DNA of 15,702 nucleotides from JAYZDP01 sp036337765 (GTDB lineage Bacteria > Acidobacteriota > Thermoanaerobaculia > Multivoradales > Multivoraceae), in contig JAYZDP010000087.1 of NCBI GenBank assembly GCA_036337765.1, positions 1 through 15,702 on the forward strand, given 5' to 3'. This document shows, one piece after another, positions 1-7,318 of the stretch; within the stretch, counting starts at the first letter, position 1; each line of letters begins with the position of its first letter. The translations under genes and the position numbers were made by a program. The notes under the pieces are model-generated. The model ran no database searches. It saw only the letters and a program-made list of their open reading frames with translations, and was not told the origin of the DNA.

Positions 1-1
1 G

Positions 2-406
2 GCCAGGACGTCGGTGACCGAGAGCCTGGGGCTGCTGAAGATGCCGATCAAGGTCCGGGATTGCGCGCGGGCGTTGGGCGTCGAGGGCCGCTCGATTCTG
101 TTGGAGGTGCTGAAGCTCAAGAGCGAAGACCAAATGCTGTCGCTCCTCGAGCGGATCAGCGCGCTCGGGCTCGCCAGGGAGGCCGTTCGCAGGGAGGTTG
201 CCCGGACCCGGGGTCCCGGCTCTGCAGCTTCGCGGGCCAAGCCGTTCTCCTACAGCTTCCGGGCACCCGACAGACGCTATCGGCTGTCGCTGAGCTTCCG
301 TCAGAGCACGGTCGAGCCGGAAGATCTGATCGAAGCGCTCGAGTCGGCACTGGACGAGGTCCGAGCGCAGCTGAAGCAAACGGACTCGGAAGAGGCGTTT
401 TCCTAG
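2..406 (+). CDS. ParB-family partition protein, C-terminal fragment (5' end outside window)
   Basis: This is the 3' part of a gene; its reading frame is open to the left edge, so the true start is upstream. The visible 134 or so codons contain a helical segment (LLKMPIKVRDCARALGV, then SILLEVLKLKSEDQMLSLLERI and GLAREAVRREVAR) that resembles the end of the ParB/Spo0J DNA-binding core. After a short linker comes a compact tail beginning KPFSYSFRAPDRRYRLSLSF and ending in a helix (EDLIEALESALDEVRAQL), which looks like the C-terminal dimerisation tail of some ParB proteins. ParB proteins bind parS sites and work with ParA in chromosome segregation. The N-terminal CTPase motifs cannot be seen, and I cannot tell a chromosomal ParB from a paralogue. 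A GTG at 14 is an internal codon rather than a credible start. The gene ends with TAG, 149 bases before the next gene. Confidence 0.7.
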   Translation, partial: ARTSVTESLGLLKMPIKVRDCARALGVEGRSILLEVLKLKSEDQMLSLLERISALGLAREAVRREVARTRGPGSAASRAKPFSYSFRAPDRRYRLSLSFRQSTVEPEDLIEALESALDEVRAQLKQTDSEEAFS

Positions 407-424
407 GCCTTTCGCGTCATTTGG

Positions 425-455
425 TTGACATAATCTATCTTATCGGACCTATTAT
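425..455 (+). promoter_or_regulatory. Candidate sigma-70 promoter upstream of lptFG
   Basis: A perfect -35 hexamer TTGACA (425-430) is followed after 19 bases by TATTAT (450-455), five of six matches to the -10 consensus. The 19-base spacing is longer than the usual 17. The local AT-richness stands out from the GC-rich surroundings. It would give a leader of roughly 95 bases before the ATG at 556. Confidence 0.5.
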
Positions 456-505
456 CGCGCTCACCCTCTACCCCTTTCCGCGCGCTGCGATCGCCCACCC
501 GCCCG

Positions 506-511
506 TATAAT
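506..511 (+). promoter_or_regulatory. Second candidate -10 element (perfect TATAAT) before lptFG
   Basis: A consensus TATAAT lies 44 bases upstream of the lptFG start codon, but no recognisable -35 element sits 16-19 bases upstream and there is no TGn extension. It may be a second, activator-dependent start site or a chance match. The rest of 407-555 shows no other feature, and there is no Shine-Dalgarno sequence ahead of the ATG at 556. Confidence 0.3.
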
Positions 512-555
512 CGACTCCGCGAGAGACCGCCCTTCGCGCCGTCTCCGTTTCGCTC

Positions 556-2958
556 ATGAGTCGCATCGACCGCTATGTCGTCACCGAGACGCTGGGCCCC
601 ATCACACTCGGCTTCGTGGTGGCGACCTTCATGCTGCTCATCCGCGCGTTCTTTGAGCTAGCCGAGGCGATCATCCGCCGCGGCGTCGAGCCGGAGTCGG
701 TACTCAAGCTCCTGGCCCTGAACCTGCCGCACATCGTAGTGATCACCATCCCGATGGCGATGCTGTTCGGCATTCTCGTCGCCATCGGCCGACTCGCCGG
801 GGACAGCGAGCTCACCGCCCTGCGCGCCGCCGGAGTTAGCCTCTTCTACCTCTACCGCGGCCTCTTGGGGCTTTCGCTCATCTTCACAATCGGCAACGTC
901 GCCCTGATGATGTGGCTGCTGCCATGGGGCAACCAGACTTACACCCGGCTGCTGCTCGAGCAGATGACCGGCTCGATCACCGAGCAGCTCGAGCCGAGGG
1001 TCTTCAGCGAGCTGATTCCTGACAAGACCCTCTACGTCTTCGAGGTGCCCCCTGGGGAGAACCGGTGGAAGGGAGTCTTCATGGCCGACTCCCTGCCGAC
1101 GGGCGAAACCTCGTTCACCGTCGCCGATACGGGACGCGTGCGGGTCGAAGACGGTGGAGCCCGCATCATCATCGAGCTAGAGAACGCACTGCAGCAAAAC
1201 CTCGACCTCCGGACCCCGGCCGAAGCCGAGGTCAGCCTCCACGAGGTCATGACCTTGGCCCCCCCACCCGATGAAGAGCGCGATCTCGTCCCTCGTACCC
1301 GTGGTAGCCGCCTACGCGAGGCCTCCTGGAGTCAGCTAGCCGAGATGGCGGAAGACGCCGACACCAGCGAGACCTACCGCGCCCTGGCGCGGGTAGAGAT
1401 GCACAAGAAGTTCTCGATCCCCTTCGCATGTCTGGTTTTCGGCTTGGTCGCGGTGCCGGTAGGGTTCTCTCGTCGGCGTGGTGGTAGATCCTCGGCGTTC
1501 GCCCAGTCGATCGCCATCATCGCCGTGTACTACGTCATGCAGAACGTCGGCGAGGAAAGCGCTGCCGACGGCAGCATGGAGCCGTGGCTGGCGATGTGGC
1601 TACCGAACCTCCTATTCCTGGCCGGTGGCGCGTTTCTGGTAGCGCGCAAGAACAGCGACAAGAGCGTCATCCTCGGCAACCTCGACCGGTGGGTGCGCCA
1701 GCGCGTTGCGGGTCTCTTCGCTCGTCCGGAGACGGCCGCCGCGCGATCCGCGGACGGTTCCATGAAGCATGTGGGCCTCGGCGAGGGCGAGCGGCCAGCA
1801 CTCCAGGGACGTGGCGCCTCGACAACCCGCTTCTCATTCCGCTTGCCCGATCTGCGGGTGCGCTTCCCCAACCGTCTCGACCGCTACCTCCTTCGCATCT
1901 TTACGCGCATCGGCCTGCTCGTGCTGGCCGCTTCGATCGTCATCTACATCGTCGTCGATCTCACCGAGCTCGCTCGCGACATCATGGAGAACGACGTCTC
2001 GAGCTCGCTGGTCCTCGAGCACTACCAGTACTTTTCGCTGCAGATCCTCTATCTGATCGCTCCGATCGCCGTCCTTCTGACGACACTGGTCACCTTCGGC
2101 GTTCTCACCCGCTTTAACGAGATCACCGCAGCCCGTGCGCTCGGCGTCAGCCTCTACCGCCTCAGCCTGCCGGTCATCGCGGCCGGGATCCTCGTGGTCG
2201 TAGGCGCCGCTTACCTCGACTACGCGATCTTGCCGTCGGCCAATTCCCGCAAGACCGACCTCCGACATCAGATCAAGGGCTACGAGGACCTGAACTTTCG
2301 CCGCGTCACCCACCAGTGGTTCTTCTCGCAGGAGCCGAGCGGCGACAGCTTCATCTTCAACTTTCTGCACTACAACCCGGAGCAGGGCCTGCTGTTGCGT
2401 TTTCAGACCTTCCGCTTCGATCGCGCACATCGGCTCACCGGGCATCTCTATGCCGAGCAGGTGCAGCGAGACGAGGATCGGTGGATCATGCGCAACGGCT
2501 GGTCGCGCAGCTTCGAGGGTGCCAGGGTCGCCGACTATCGAGACCTGCCGGGCCCCGTGGCGCTCGATCTGGCGCTGACACCGAACTTCTTCTCGACCGA
2601 GATCAAAAGCTCCGACGAGATGAACTACCTGGAGCTGCGCGACTACATCGCTCAGATCACGTCGAGCGGCCAGGAGGTGCCAGACCTCAAAACACAGCTC
2701 GCCCGAAAGATCTCAACCCCGGTCACCTGTCTGGTCATGGTGCTGGTGGCGTTGCCCTTCGCTTTCCGCATGGGCCGGCGCGGCGCACTGTACGGCGTAG
2801 GGGTCGCCATCCTGCTCGGAATCACCCTGTTCGTGATCACCGCCTTCTTCTCGACGCTCGGCGAGGTCGGCGCCCTTCCGGCTTGGATGGCGGCATGGGC
2901 GCCCAATGTTCTGTTTTCACTGTTCTCGCTCTATCTGTTTCTCGGCGTCCGCACCTAG
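556..2958 (+). CDS. Fused LptF-LptG lipopolysaccharide export permease
   Basis: Two YjgP/YjgQ (LptF/LptG) permease domains are joined in one 800-residue protein; the separate proteins are usually about 350-400 residues each. LptF and LptG form the membrane part of the LptB2FG ABC transporter, which extracts LPS from the inner membrane and passes it to the periplasmic Lpt bridge. Half one (about 1-365) has helices near 12-38, 52-78 and 97-123, a periplasmic beta-rich region (about 125-280), then helices near 286-304, 312-330 and 342-363. Half two (about 437-800) repeats this, with helices near 447-470, 492-518, 535-556, 720-738, 742-765 and 774-797. Both halves start with a basic amphipathic motif (RIDRYVV and RLDRYLL) and carry a matching cytoplasmic segment (ALRAAGVSLFYLY and AARALGVSLYRL). 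A polar linker (about 365-436) joins them. The start fits the canonical N-terminus, although no Shine-Dalgarno sequence is visible. Two unknown membrane-protein genes follow. Confidence 0.9.
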   Translation: MSRIDRYVVTETLGPITLGFVVATFMLLIRAFFELAEAIIRRGVEPESVLKLLALNLPHIVVITIPMAMLFGILVAIGRLAGDSELTALRAAGVSLFYLYRGLLGLSLIFTIGNVALMMWLLPWGNQTYTRLLLEQMTGSITEQLEPRVFSELIPDKTLYVFEVPPGENRWKGVFMADSLPTGETSFTVADTGRVRVEDGGARIIIELENALQQNLDLRTPAEAEVSLHEVMTLAPPPDEERDLVPRTRGSRLREASWSQLAEMAEDADTSETYRALARVEMHKKFSIPFACLVFGLVAVPVGFSRRRGGRSSAFAQSIAIIAVYYVMQNVGEESAADGSMEPWLAMWLPNLLFLAGGAFLVARKNSDKSVILGNLDRWVRQRVAGLFARPETAAARSADGSMKHVGLGEGERPALQGRGASTTRFSFRLPDLRVRFPNRLDRYLLRIFTRIGLLVLAASIVIYIVVDLTELARDIMENDVSSSLVLEHYQYFSLQILYLIAPIAVLLTTLVTFGVLTRFNEITAARALGVSLYRLSLPVIAAGILVVVGAAYLDYAILPSANSRKTDLRHQIKGYEDLNFRRVTHQWFFSQEPSGDSFIFNFLHYNPEQGLLLRFQTFRFDRAHRLTGHLYAEQVQRDEDRWIMRNGWSRSFEGARVADYRDLPGPVALDLALTPNFFSTEIKSSDEMNYLELRDYIAQITSSGQEVPDLKTQLARKISTPVTCLVMVLVALPFAFRMGRRGALYGVGVAILLGITLFVITAFFSTLGEVGALPAWMAAWAPNVLFSLFSLYLFLGVRT

Positions 2959-3007
2959 CAGGCGCCGGGACCCGCTGCGAGCTCTCTTGCAATAGCATCG
3001 CCTGCCC

Positions 3008-3823
3008 GTGAGCGTTTTCTTCTTCTTCGCCCTCGCCACCGTCGTCGGCACTCTGTCGACGCTGTTCTGGATTCCCGAGGACGATCTCGGCCGGGGTTAC
3101 TTCCAGATGAACGCACTGGTCATGCTCGGCCTCCTGGCGCTGGCCTGGTCGGTGCTCTTGCTGCACCCGCTCGAGCCCTTCGGCGGCGTCGGTACGCCGG
3201 GCTGGTGGGCGTTTTTCGTAGGGACGGCCGGCTCCTGCCTCTACTACGCGGGAGTCTGGCGCGAACGCTGGCTGCAGGCGCGAGCCGCGGCTGCCCTCGC
3301 CCTCGCCGGGTGCGGAGCCGCTCTGGTGATGGCGACGCGGGTGATGGTCGATCGCCCCACCCCACTTCCCCACCGCGACCTGCTTGCGGCGCTCGGGCTC
3401 ACCAGTTCGGCGCTGCTACTGGGCTGGTCCCTGATCGCGATGCTTCTGGGCCACTGGTACCTGGTCGCACCGCGGCTCAACTTCCGTCACCTGGTGGTCT
3501 TCTGCGGAGTGCTGCTCGCCACGGTGGTCCTGCGCCTGGTCGTGGTGGCGGGGACCGTGGCCACCGCCTTTGCCGTTGAGGAGCTCGCCGAACCGCACCC
3601 GTTCCGGGTCTTGACGAGCCTCCAGGGACAGGGAATGTTCTTCTGGTTCCGCCTGCTGTGGGGCCTCGTCATCCCGCTCGCCCTTGCGACGATGTCACTG
3701 CACTGCGCGCGGCAGCGATCGAACCAGTCTGCTACCGGAATCCTCTACGTGCTGGTCGTCGGCACCTTCATCGGCGAGATCACCGCGTACTACCTGACGA
3801 TCACGACCGGCGTTCCTGCCTGA
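3008..3823 (+). CDS. Uncharacterised polytopic membrane protein (about 8 helices)
   Basis: A 271-residue, very hydrophobic protein with no family I can name confidently. Likely membrane helices lie near residues 3-21, 33-53, 65-83, 90-110, 124-147, 160-182, 210-231 and 243-264. Notable segments are GHWYLVAPRLNFRH (148-161), FWFRLLWGLVIPLA (212-225) and a polar stretch with QSATGILYVLV (240-250). The His and Trp residues near membrane boundaries loosely recall NnrS or heme-copper-type membrane proteins, but this is only a resemblance. The start is a GTG 49 bases after the lptFG stop with no clear Shine-Dalgarno sequence. No ATG lies nearby, and the N-terminal residues already form the first helix. 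It is probably cotranscribed with lptFG and ends 13 bases before the zinc-ribbon gene. It could have a role in the envelope or in respiration, but nothing in the sequence decides this. Confidence 0.8.
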   Translation: MSVFFFFALATVVGTLSTLFWIPEDDLGRGYFQMNALVMLGLLALAWSVLLLHPLEPFGGVGTPGWWAFFVGTAGSCLYYAGVWRERWLQARAAAALALAGCGAALVMATRVMVDRPTPLPHRDLLAALGLTSSALLLGWSLIAMLLGHWYLVAPRLNFRHLVVFCGVLLATVVLRLVVVAGTVATAFAVEELAEPHPFRVLTSLQGQGMFFWFRLLWGLVIPLALATMSLHCARQRSNQSATGILYVLVVGTFIGEITAYYLTITTGVPA

Positions 3824-3836
3824 GGGCCCCGCAAAC

Positions 3837-4316
3837 GTGCGCATTCGCACCCAGTGCACCGAGTGTGGCCTACCCTTCCCCGCCGTTCTCGATCCGGCGA
3901 GCGTCAAGCTGCAAGTCATCGCCTGCCCCAACTGCGACATGTCGCGGCCGGTCACCACGGCGGGCTGGAAGGACAAGACCGTCGAGGCCTGTCCCCTGTG
4001 CGGCTGCAAGCATCTCTACCGCCAGCGCGACTTCAACCGCGCCTGGGGCTGCGGGCTGGTGGCGATCGGAGCGGTATTCGTGCCCTGGACGTACGGCCTG
4101 TCCCTCGTCGCCCTGTCGCTCGTGGATTTCCTTCTCTATCGCCGGATAGGCAACTCGGTAGTCTGCTACAAGTGCGACACCGTCTATCGCGATGCCACCC
4201 CGCTGAAACGCCAGAGCGACTTCGACCTCCTGAAGCACGACGTGCTGAAGTACGGCAAGACGTGGGACGACACGAGGACCCCTGAGTCGCCCGACGGGAC
4301 AGGGGTCCACCCCTAA
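3837..4316 (+). CDS. Small membrane protein with two zinc ribbons, the second split by a membrane segment
   Basis: A 159-residue protein with four CxxC pairs: C7/C10, C30/C33, C52/C55 and C110/C113. The first two pairs make an ordinary N-terminal zinc ribbon. The third (CPLCGCKHLYRQRDFNR) and fourth (CYKCDTVYRD) sit on either side of a hydrophobic stretch at about 70-101, long enough for one long helix or a tight two-helix hairpin around WTYG. If the ends pair, both lie in the cytoplasm and the second zinc site is assembled across the membrane segment. Zinc binding is inferred from the cysteine spacing. The start is GTG, with a weak GAGG (3822-3825) overlapping the previous gene's end. It follows the eight-helix gene by 13 bases, so the two are probably one operon. 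Its TAA stop overlaps the metK stop on the other strand. I cannot assign a function. Confidence 0.8.
   Translation: MRIRTQCTECGLPFPAVLDPASVKLQVIACPNCDMSRPVTTAGWKDKTVEACPLCGCKHLYRQRDFNRAWGCGLVAIGAVFVPWTYGLSLVALSLVDFLLYRRIGNSVVCYKCDTVYRDATPLKRQSDFDLLKHDVLKYGKTWDDTRTPESPDGTGVHP
4276..4314. terminator. Competing inverted repeats over convergent gene ends (possible bidirectional terminator)
   Basis: GGACCCCT (4276-4283) and AGGGGTCC (4301-4308) form a perfect 8-bp stem with a 17-base loop. The arm AGGGG (4301-4305) can instead pair with CCCCT (4310-4314) across a 4-base TCCA loop. The structure lies at the end of the zinc-ribbon gene and covers both convergent stop codons, where no other terminator could fit. 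Neither strand has a T-run after the stem, so this is not a classical intrinsic terminator. Confidence 0.35.
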
Positions 4317-5467
4317 GCTGCTGCGTCGGCAGCCGCACGCAGATCCTGAGCGCGGCTCGTGTCTTCCCAACTGAAGCCCTCGCGGCCGAAGTGTCCGTAG
4401 GCCGCGGTCGGCTGGTAGATCGGCCGGCGCAGGTCGAGGTGGTCGATGATCCCCTTCGGGGTCAACGGGAAGAAGTCGCGCAGCAGCGCCTCCAGCGTTC
4501 GATCGGAGATGGCTCCGGTGCCGAAAGAGTCGACTTCGACGTGAATGGAGACCGGCTCGGCAACGCCGATCGCGTAGGCAAGCTGAACCTCGGCTCGATC
4601 CGCCAGGCCGGCGGCGACCAGGTTCTTCGCCAGATGGCGTGCCATGTAGCACGCCGAACGATCGACTTTTGTCGGATCCTTGCCCGAGAACGCCCCGCCA
4701 CCGTGACGACCGACCCCGCCGTAGGTGTCAACGATGATCTTGCGCCCGGTCAGACCGCAGTCGCCGTGCGGACCGCCGGTGACGAAGCGCCCTGTTGGGT
4801 TGACGTGCACGATGGTGCGATCGTCGAACAGATGTGCGGGCACCACGGGCTGGATGACCTTCTGAATCACCGCTTCGCGGATTTCATCTTGGCTCACCTC
4901 CGGCGCGTGCTGCGTCGAGACGACCACGGTGTGCACACGGACGGGCTCGGCCCCGTTGTACTCGACCGTCACCTGGCTCTTGCCATCGGGCCGCAGACAG
5001 TCGACCCCCGCGCGACGCGCGTCCGCGAGCGCAGACGTCAGGGCGTGCGCGAGCGTGATGGGCAACGGCATGAGCTGGGTGGTCTCGGTGCAGGCGAAAC
5101 CGAACATCATGCCCTGATCACCGGCACCGCCGGTATCGACTCCCATCGCGATGTCGGGGGACTGCTGATCGAGGCGCACCATCACCTCGGCGTCGTTGCA
5201 GTCGATGCCGCTGCTGGCGTCGGTGTAGCCGATACGCTCGAGGGTGCGCCGCGCGACCTGCTCGAAGTCGATCTCGGCCGCGGTCGTGATCTCGCCGGCG
5301 AGCACTGCGAAACCCGTGGTCACCAACGTCTCACAGGCAACTCTTCCCTGCGGGTCGTCGGTGAGGACCGCATCGAGCACGGCGTCGGAAATCTGGTCGG
5401 CAACCTTGTCGGGGTGCCCTTCGGTGACCGACTCGGAGGTGAACAGGCGATTCTGAAACTGGCTCAT
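4313..5467 (-). CDS. metK: S-adenosylmethionine synthase (methionine adenosyltransferase)
   Basis: MetK makes S-adenosylmethionine from ATP and methionine in the cytoplasm, releasing phosphate and diphosphate. The 384-residue protein has the usual length and all the signature motifs: GHPDKVADQISDAVLD (17-32, ATP site), GAGDQGMMFGFA (114-125), GGPHGDCGLTGRK (231-243) and GGGAFSGKDPTKVDRSA (256-272, phosphate-binding loop). The ATG at 5467 was chosen over an in-frame ATG at 5494 for two reasons. MSQFQNRLFTSESVTEGHPD is the normal N-terminus, and a GGAGAG Shine-Dalgarno sequence lies about 8 bases upstream of it. The extra nine codons would also overlap etfA. The gene begins 19 bases after etfA on the same strand, so it is probably cotranscribed with etfBA. 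There is no room for a SAM riboswitch directly upstream. Its TAG stop overlaps the convergent zinc-ribbon gene's stop. Confidence 0.97.
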   Translation of the reverse strand: MSQFQNRLFTSESVTEGHPDKVADQISDAVLDAVLTDDPQGRVACETLVTTGFAVLAGEITTAAEIDFEQVARRTLERIGYTDASSGIDCNDAEVMVRLDQQSPDIAMGVDTGGAGDQGMMFGFACTETTQLMPLPITLAHALTSALADARRAGVDCLRPDGKSQVTVEYNGAEPVRVHTVVVSTQHAPEVSQDEIREAVIQKVIQPVVPAHLFDDRTIVHVNPTGRFVTGGPHGDCGLTGRKIIVDTYGGVGRHGGGAFSGKDPTKVDRSACYMARHLAKNLVAAGLADRAEVQLAYAIGVAEPVSIHVEVDSFGTGAISDRTLEALLRDFFPLTPKGIIDHLDLRRPIYQPTAAYGHFGREGFSWEDTSRAQDLRAAADAAA

Positions 5468-5486
5468 GCGGTGCTCTCTCCAGGTC

Positions 5487-6464
5487 TCATGCACTTTCCT
5501 GTAGTGCCTTCGTCACTGCTGGCACGACCTCGAAGAGGTCGCCCACGATGCCGTAGTCAGAAACGTTGAAAATCGGCGCGCCAGGATCCTTGTTGATCGC
5601 GACAGTACACCCCGACCCCTTCATCCCCACCAGGTGCTGAATCGCTCCCGAGATGCCGACCGCTAGGTAGAGCTTTGGAGCCACCGTCTGCCCACTCGAT
5701 CCGATCTGTCGATCTCTCGGTAGCCAACCGTTGTCGATGACCGGGCGACTGGCACCGATCTCCGCGCCGAGGGCGGCAGCCAGATCCTCGATGAGCGACA
5801 TCCGGTCCGGACCCCCGATGCCCCGACCGACAGACACGATCATGTTCGCGGCTGAAAGATCGACGGTATCGCCACCGGCATCCTCGATGCCCAGCAGTTC
5901 GCGCTCCGCGACGAGCTCGGCTGGACCCGACTGGGACTCGATCGTAGCCGTCTCGGCGGCCGCTTCAGCAGGCGTGAACGCACCCGACTGGACAGAAACG
6001 ACAACTGGACCCTCGCCGCGCAACCGCACCCGGGCCTGAAGCTTGCCCTCGAGGATCGGCCGGACCCAGGCCAGACCTTCGTCGTCAGGAGCGAAAGAGA
6101 CGACCTCAGACAGCACGGCGGCTCCCCAGCCGTGAGCGACACGCGCCATGTAGTCAACCGACTGGTAAGTGTGGGGAAAAACCAGAAACTCAGGGCCGCC
6201 ATCGGCAACCCCGGCCAACAGGGTCTCGGTGTAGGGGCCGGGCACATAGTCGCCGAGCTCGGCCCGATCGGCCACTCTCACCGCCGAGACCCCGAGCGAA
6301 GCGACACCCGCAGCGACCTCATTCACCGCGCTCCCCATGACGACGGCATCGGCCGTCGTGCCGAGCGCCTCCGCTAGAGCTCGACCGGCGACGATCGCTT
6401 CGCGCGAGGCGGGGTGCAACTCGCCATCCCTGAGCTGAGTCACGATCCAAACCCGGGACGACAT
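5487..6464 (-). CDS. etfA: Electron transfer flavoprotein, alpha subunit
   Basis: The alpha subunit of the EtfAB heterodimer carries FAD and takes electrons from acyl-CoA or other dehydrogenases, passing them toward the quinone pool. The 325-residue protein has the N-terminal nucleotide-binding-type domain (1 to about 190). Its C-terminal FAD domain shows SVGRGIGG, then QIGSSGQTVAPKLYLAVGIS, GAIQHLVGM and AINKDPGAPIF with DYGIVGDLFEVVP near the end. The ATG at 6464 overlaps the etfB stop in the arrangement TGATG, which points to translational coupling. A GAGGCGAGGG stretch inside the etfB end could serve as the ribosome-binding site. A longer open frame extends upstream inside etfB, but it is only the shadow frame of etfB and lacks EtfA-like sequence. 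No acyl-CoA dehydrogenase or ETF-quinone oxidoreductase gene is present, so the electron partners are unknown. Confidence 0.95.
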   Translation of the reverse strand: MSSRVWIVTQLRDGELHPASREAIVAGRALAEALGTTADAVVMGSAVNEVAAGVASLGVSAVRVADRAELGDYVPGPYTETLLAGVADGGPEFLVFPHTYQSVDYMARVAHGWGAAVLSEVVSFAPDDEGLAWVRPILEGKLQARVRLRGEGPVVVSVQSGAFTPAEAAAETATIESQSGPAELVAERELLGIEDAGGDTVDLSAANMIVSVGRGIGGPDRMSLIEDLAAALGAEIGASRPVIDNGWLPRDRQIGSSGQTVAPKLYLAVGISGAIQHLVGMKGSGCTVAINKDPGAPIFNVSDYGIVGDLFEVVPAVTKALQESA

Positions 6465-7258
6465 CACAGAACCCTCGCCTCGGTACGCAGCTTTCCGACC
6501 AGCGCCGCAGCCGCTGCTGCCGGATCGCCCTCGATCATGGTCGCTCCAGCACCTGTGTCGGGGAAGCTGACGGAGAGGATCTCGACCCGCGATCCGGCGG
6601 CGCCGACGACACTCTCGTCCAGGTCGAGATCGGCCGCGGCCACCGCTTTGATCTCCTTGCGCTTGGCTTGCATGATTCCCTTGAGCGTTGCGTAGCGGGG
6701 GTGATTGATGCCCGCCTGAACCTCGAGCACGGCGGGAATCGCTAGGCGGAAGATCTCGTTCTTGCCGGCCTCCATCTCGCGCACCACGCGGACCTGCCGG
6801 CTCTGGATGTCGAGCGCGACACCCATCACCAGCCAGGCATGCGCCATGCCCAGATGCCCAGCGACCAGCGAAGCCGTCACGCCCCAGCCTAGATCGTCGG
6901 ACTGCGATCCGGTGAGCACGAGGTCGCACTCCTCACCGGCGATGGCGGCGCCCAGTGCGCGAGCCGTCGCGACCGGGTCCCCCCCAACGAAGGCGGCATC
7001 GTTGAGATGAACGGCGCGATCCGCACCCAGCGCGAGCGCTTTGCGCAGCGACTCCTGCACCCGTTGCGGTCCGAGGCTGAAGACGACGACCTCGCCACCC
7101 TCGGCCTCGCGAATCTGCAGCGCCTCTTCGAGCGCACACTCGTCGCTCTCGTTGATGACGAAGGATAGGTCTTCTTCCTCGATCCAAGTGCCATCCCGAC
7201 TGATGCGCAGGCGAGCCTCGGTATCGGGCACTTGCTTCAGACACACCGCAATCTTCAT
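6464..7258 (-). CDS. etfB: Electron transfer flavoprotein, beta subunit
   Basis: The beta subunit of EtfAB binds the adenine nucleotide cofactor (AMP, or a second FAD in bifurcating types) and carries the partner-recognition surface. The 264-residue protein starts MKIAVCLKQVPDTEARLRIS, the typical EtfB opening. It continues with NESDECALEEALQIRE (the family's N-P-x-D-E-x-A-x-E-E region), SLGPQRVQESLRKALALGAD, and LTGSQSDD before GVTASLVAGHLGMAH. The segment AGINHPRYATLKGIMQAKRK matches the family's recognition region. The family's NP dipeptide is here NE. The sequence alone does not show whether this ETF is bifurcating. The ATG at 7258 has a purine-rich GGGAGAAGAG just upstream. It is the first gene of the etfB-etfA-metK group and is divergent from tolQ. 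Confidence 0.95.
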   Translation of the reverse strand: MKIAVCLKQVPDTEARLRISRDGTWIEEEDLSFVINESDECALEEALQIREAEGGEVVVFSLGPQRVQESLRKALALGADRAVHLNDAAFVGGDPVATARALGAAIAGEECDLVLTGSQSDDLGWGVTASLVAGHLGMAHAWLVMGVALDIQSRQVRVVREMEAGKNEIFRLAIPAVLEVQAGINHPRYATLKGIMQAKRKEIKAVAAADLDLDESVVGAAGSRVEILSVSFPDTGAGATMIEGDPAAAAAALVGKLRTEARVL

Positions 7259-7318
7259 TGGAGCTCTTCTCCCACCTTCAAATCACTAGGGATCTACGTT
7301 CTTCGAGGAGTTTCTGGC

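Noticed and set aside
1834..2445. 203-codon frame on the minus strand inside lptFG
   Set aside because: It is antisense to conserved LptG-domain sequence and has the charged, low-complexity composition typical of GC-rich shadow frames.
5468..5486. SAM riboswitch for metK
   Set aside because: Only 19 bases separate etfA and metK, far too short for any known SAM riboswitch, and none was seen before etfB.
4391..5569. 392-codon open frame on the plus strand
   Set aside because: It lies antisense to metK in a GC-rich region where shadow frames are long; its translation shows no family and the opposite strand is an unmistakable MetK.
6465..6929. N-terminal extension of the etfA reading frame to 6929
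   Set aside because: The extension overlaps etfB entirely, resembles no EtfA, and the TGATG overlap at 6464 gives a well-placed start.
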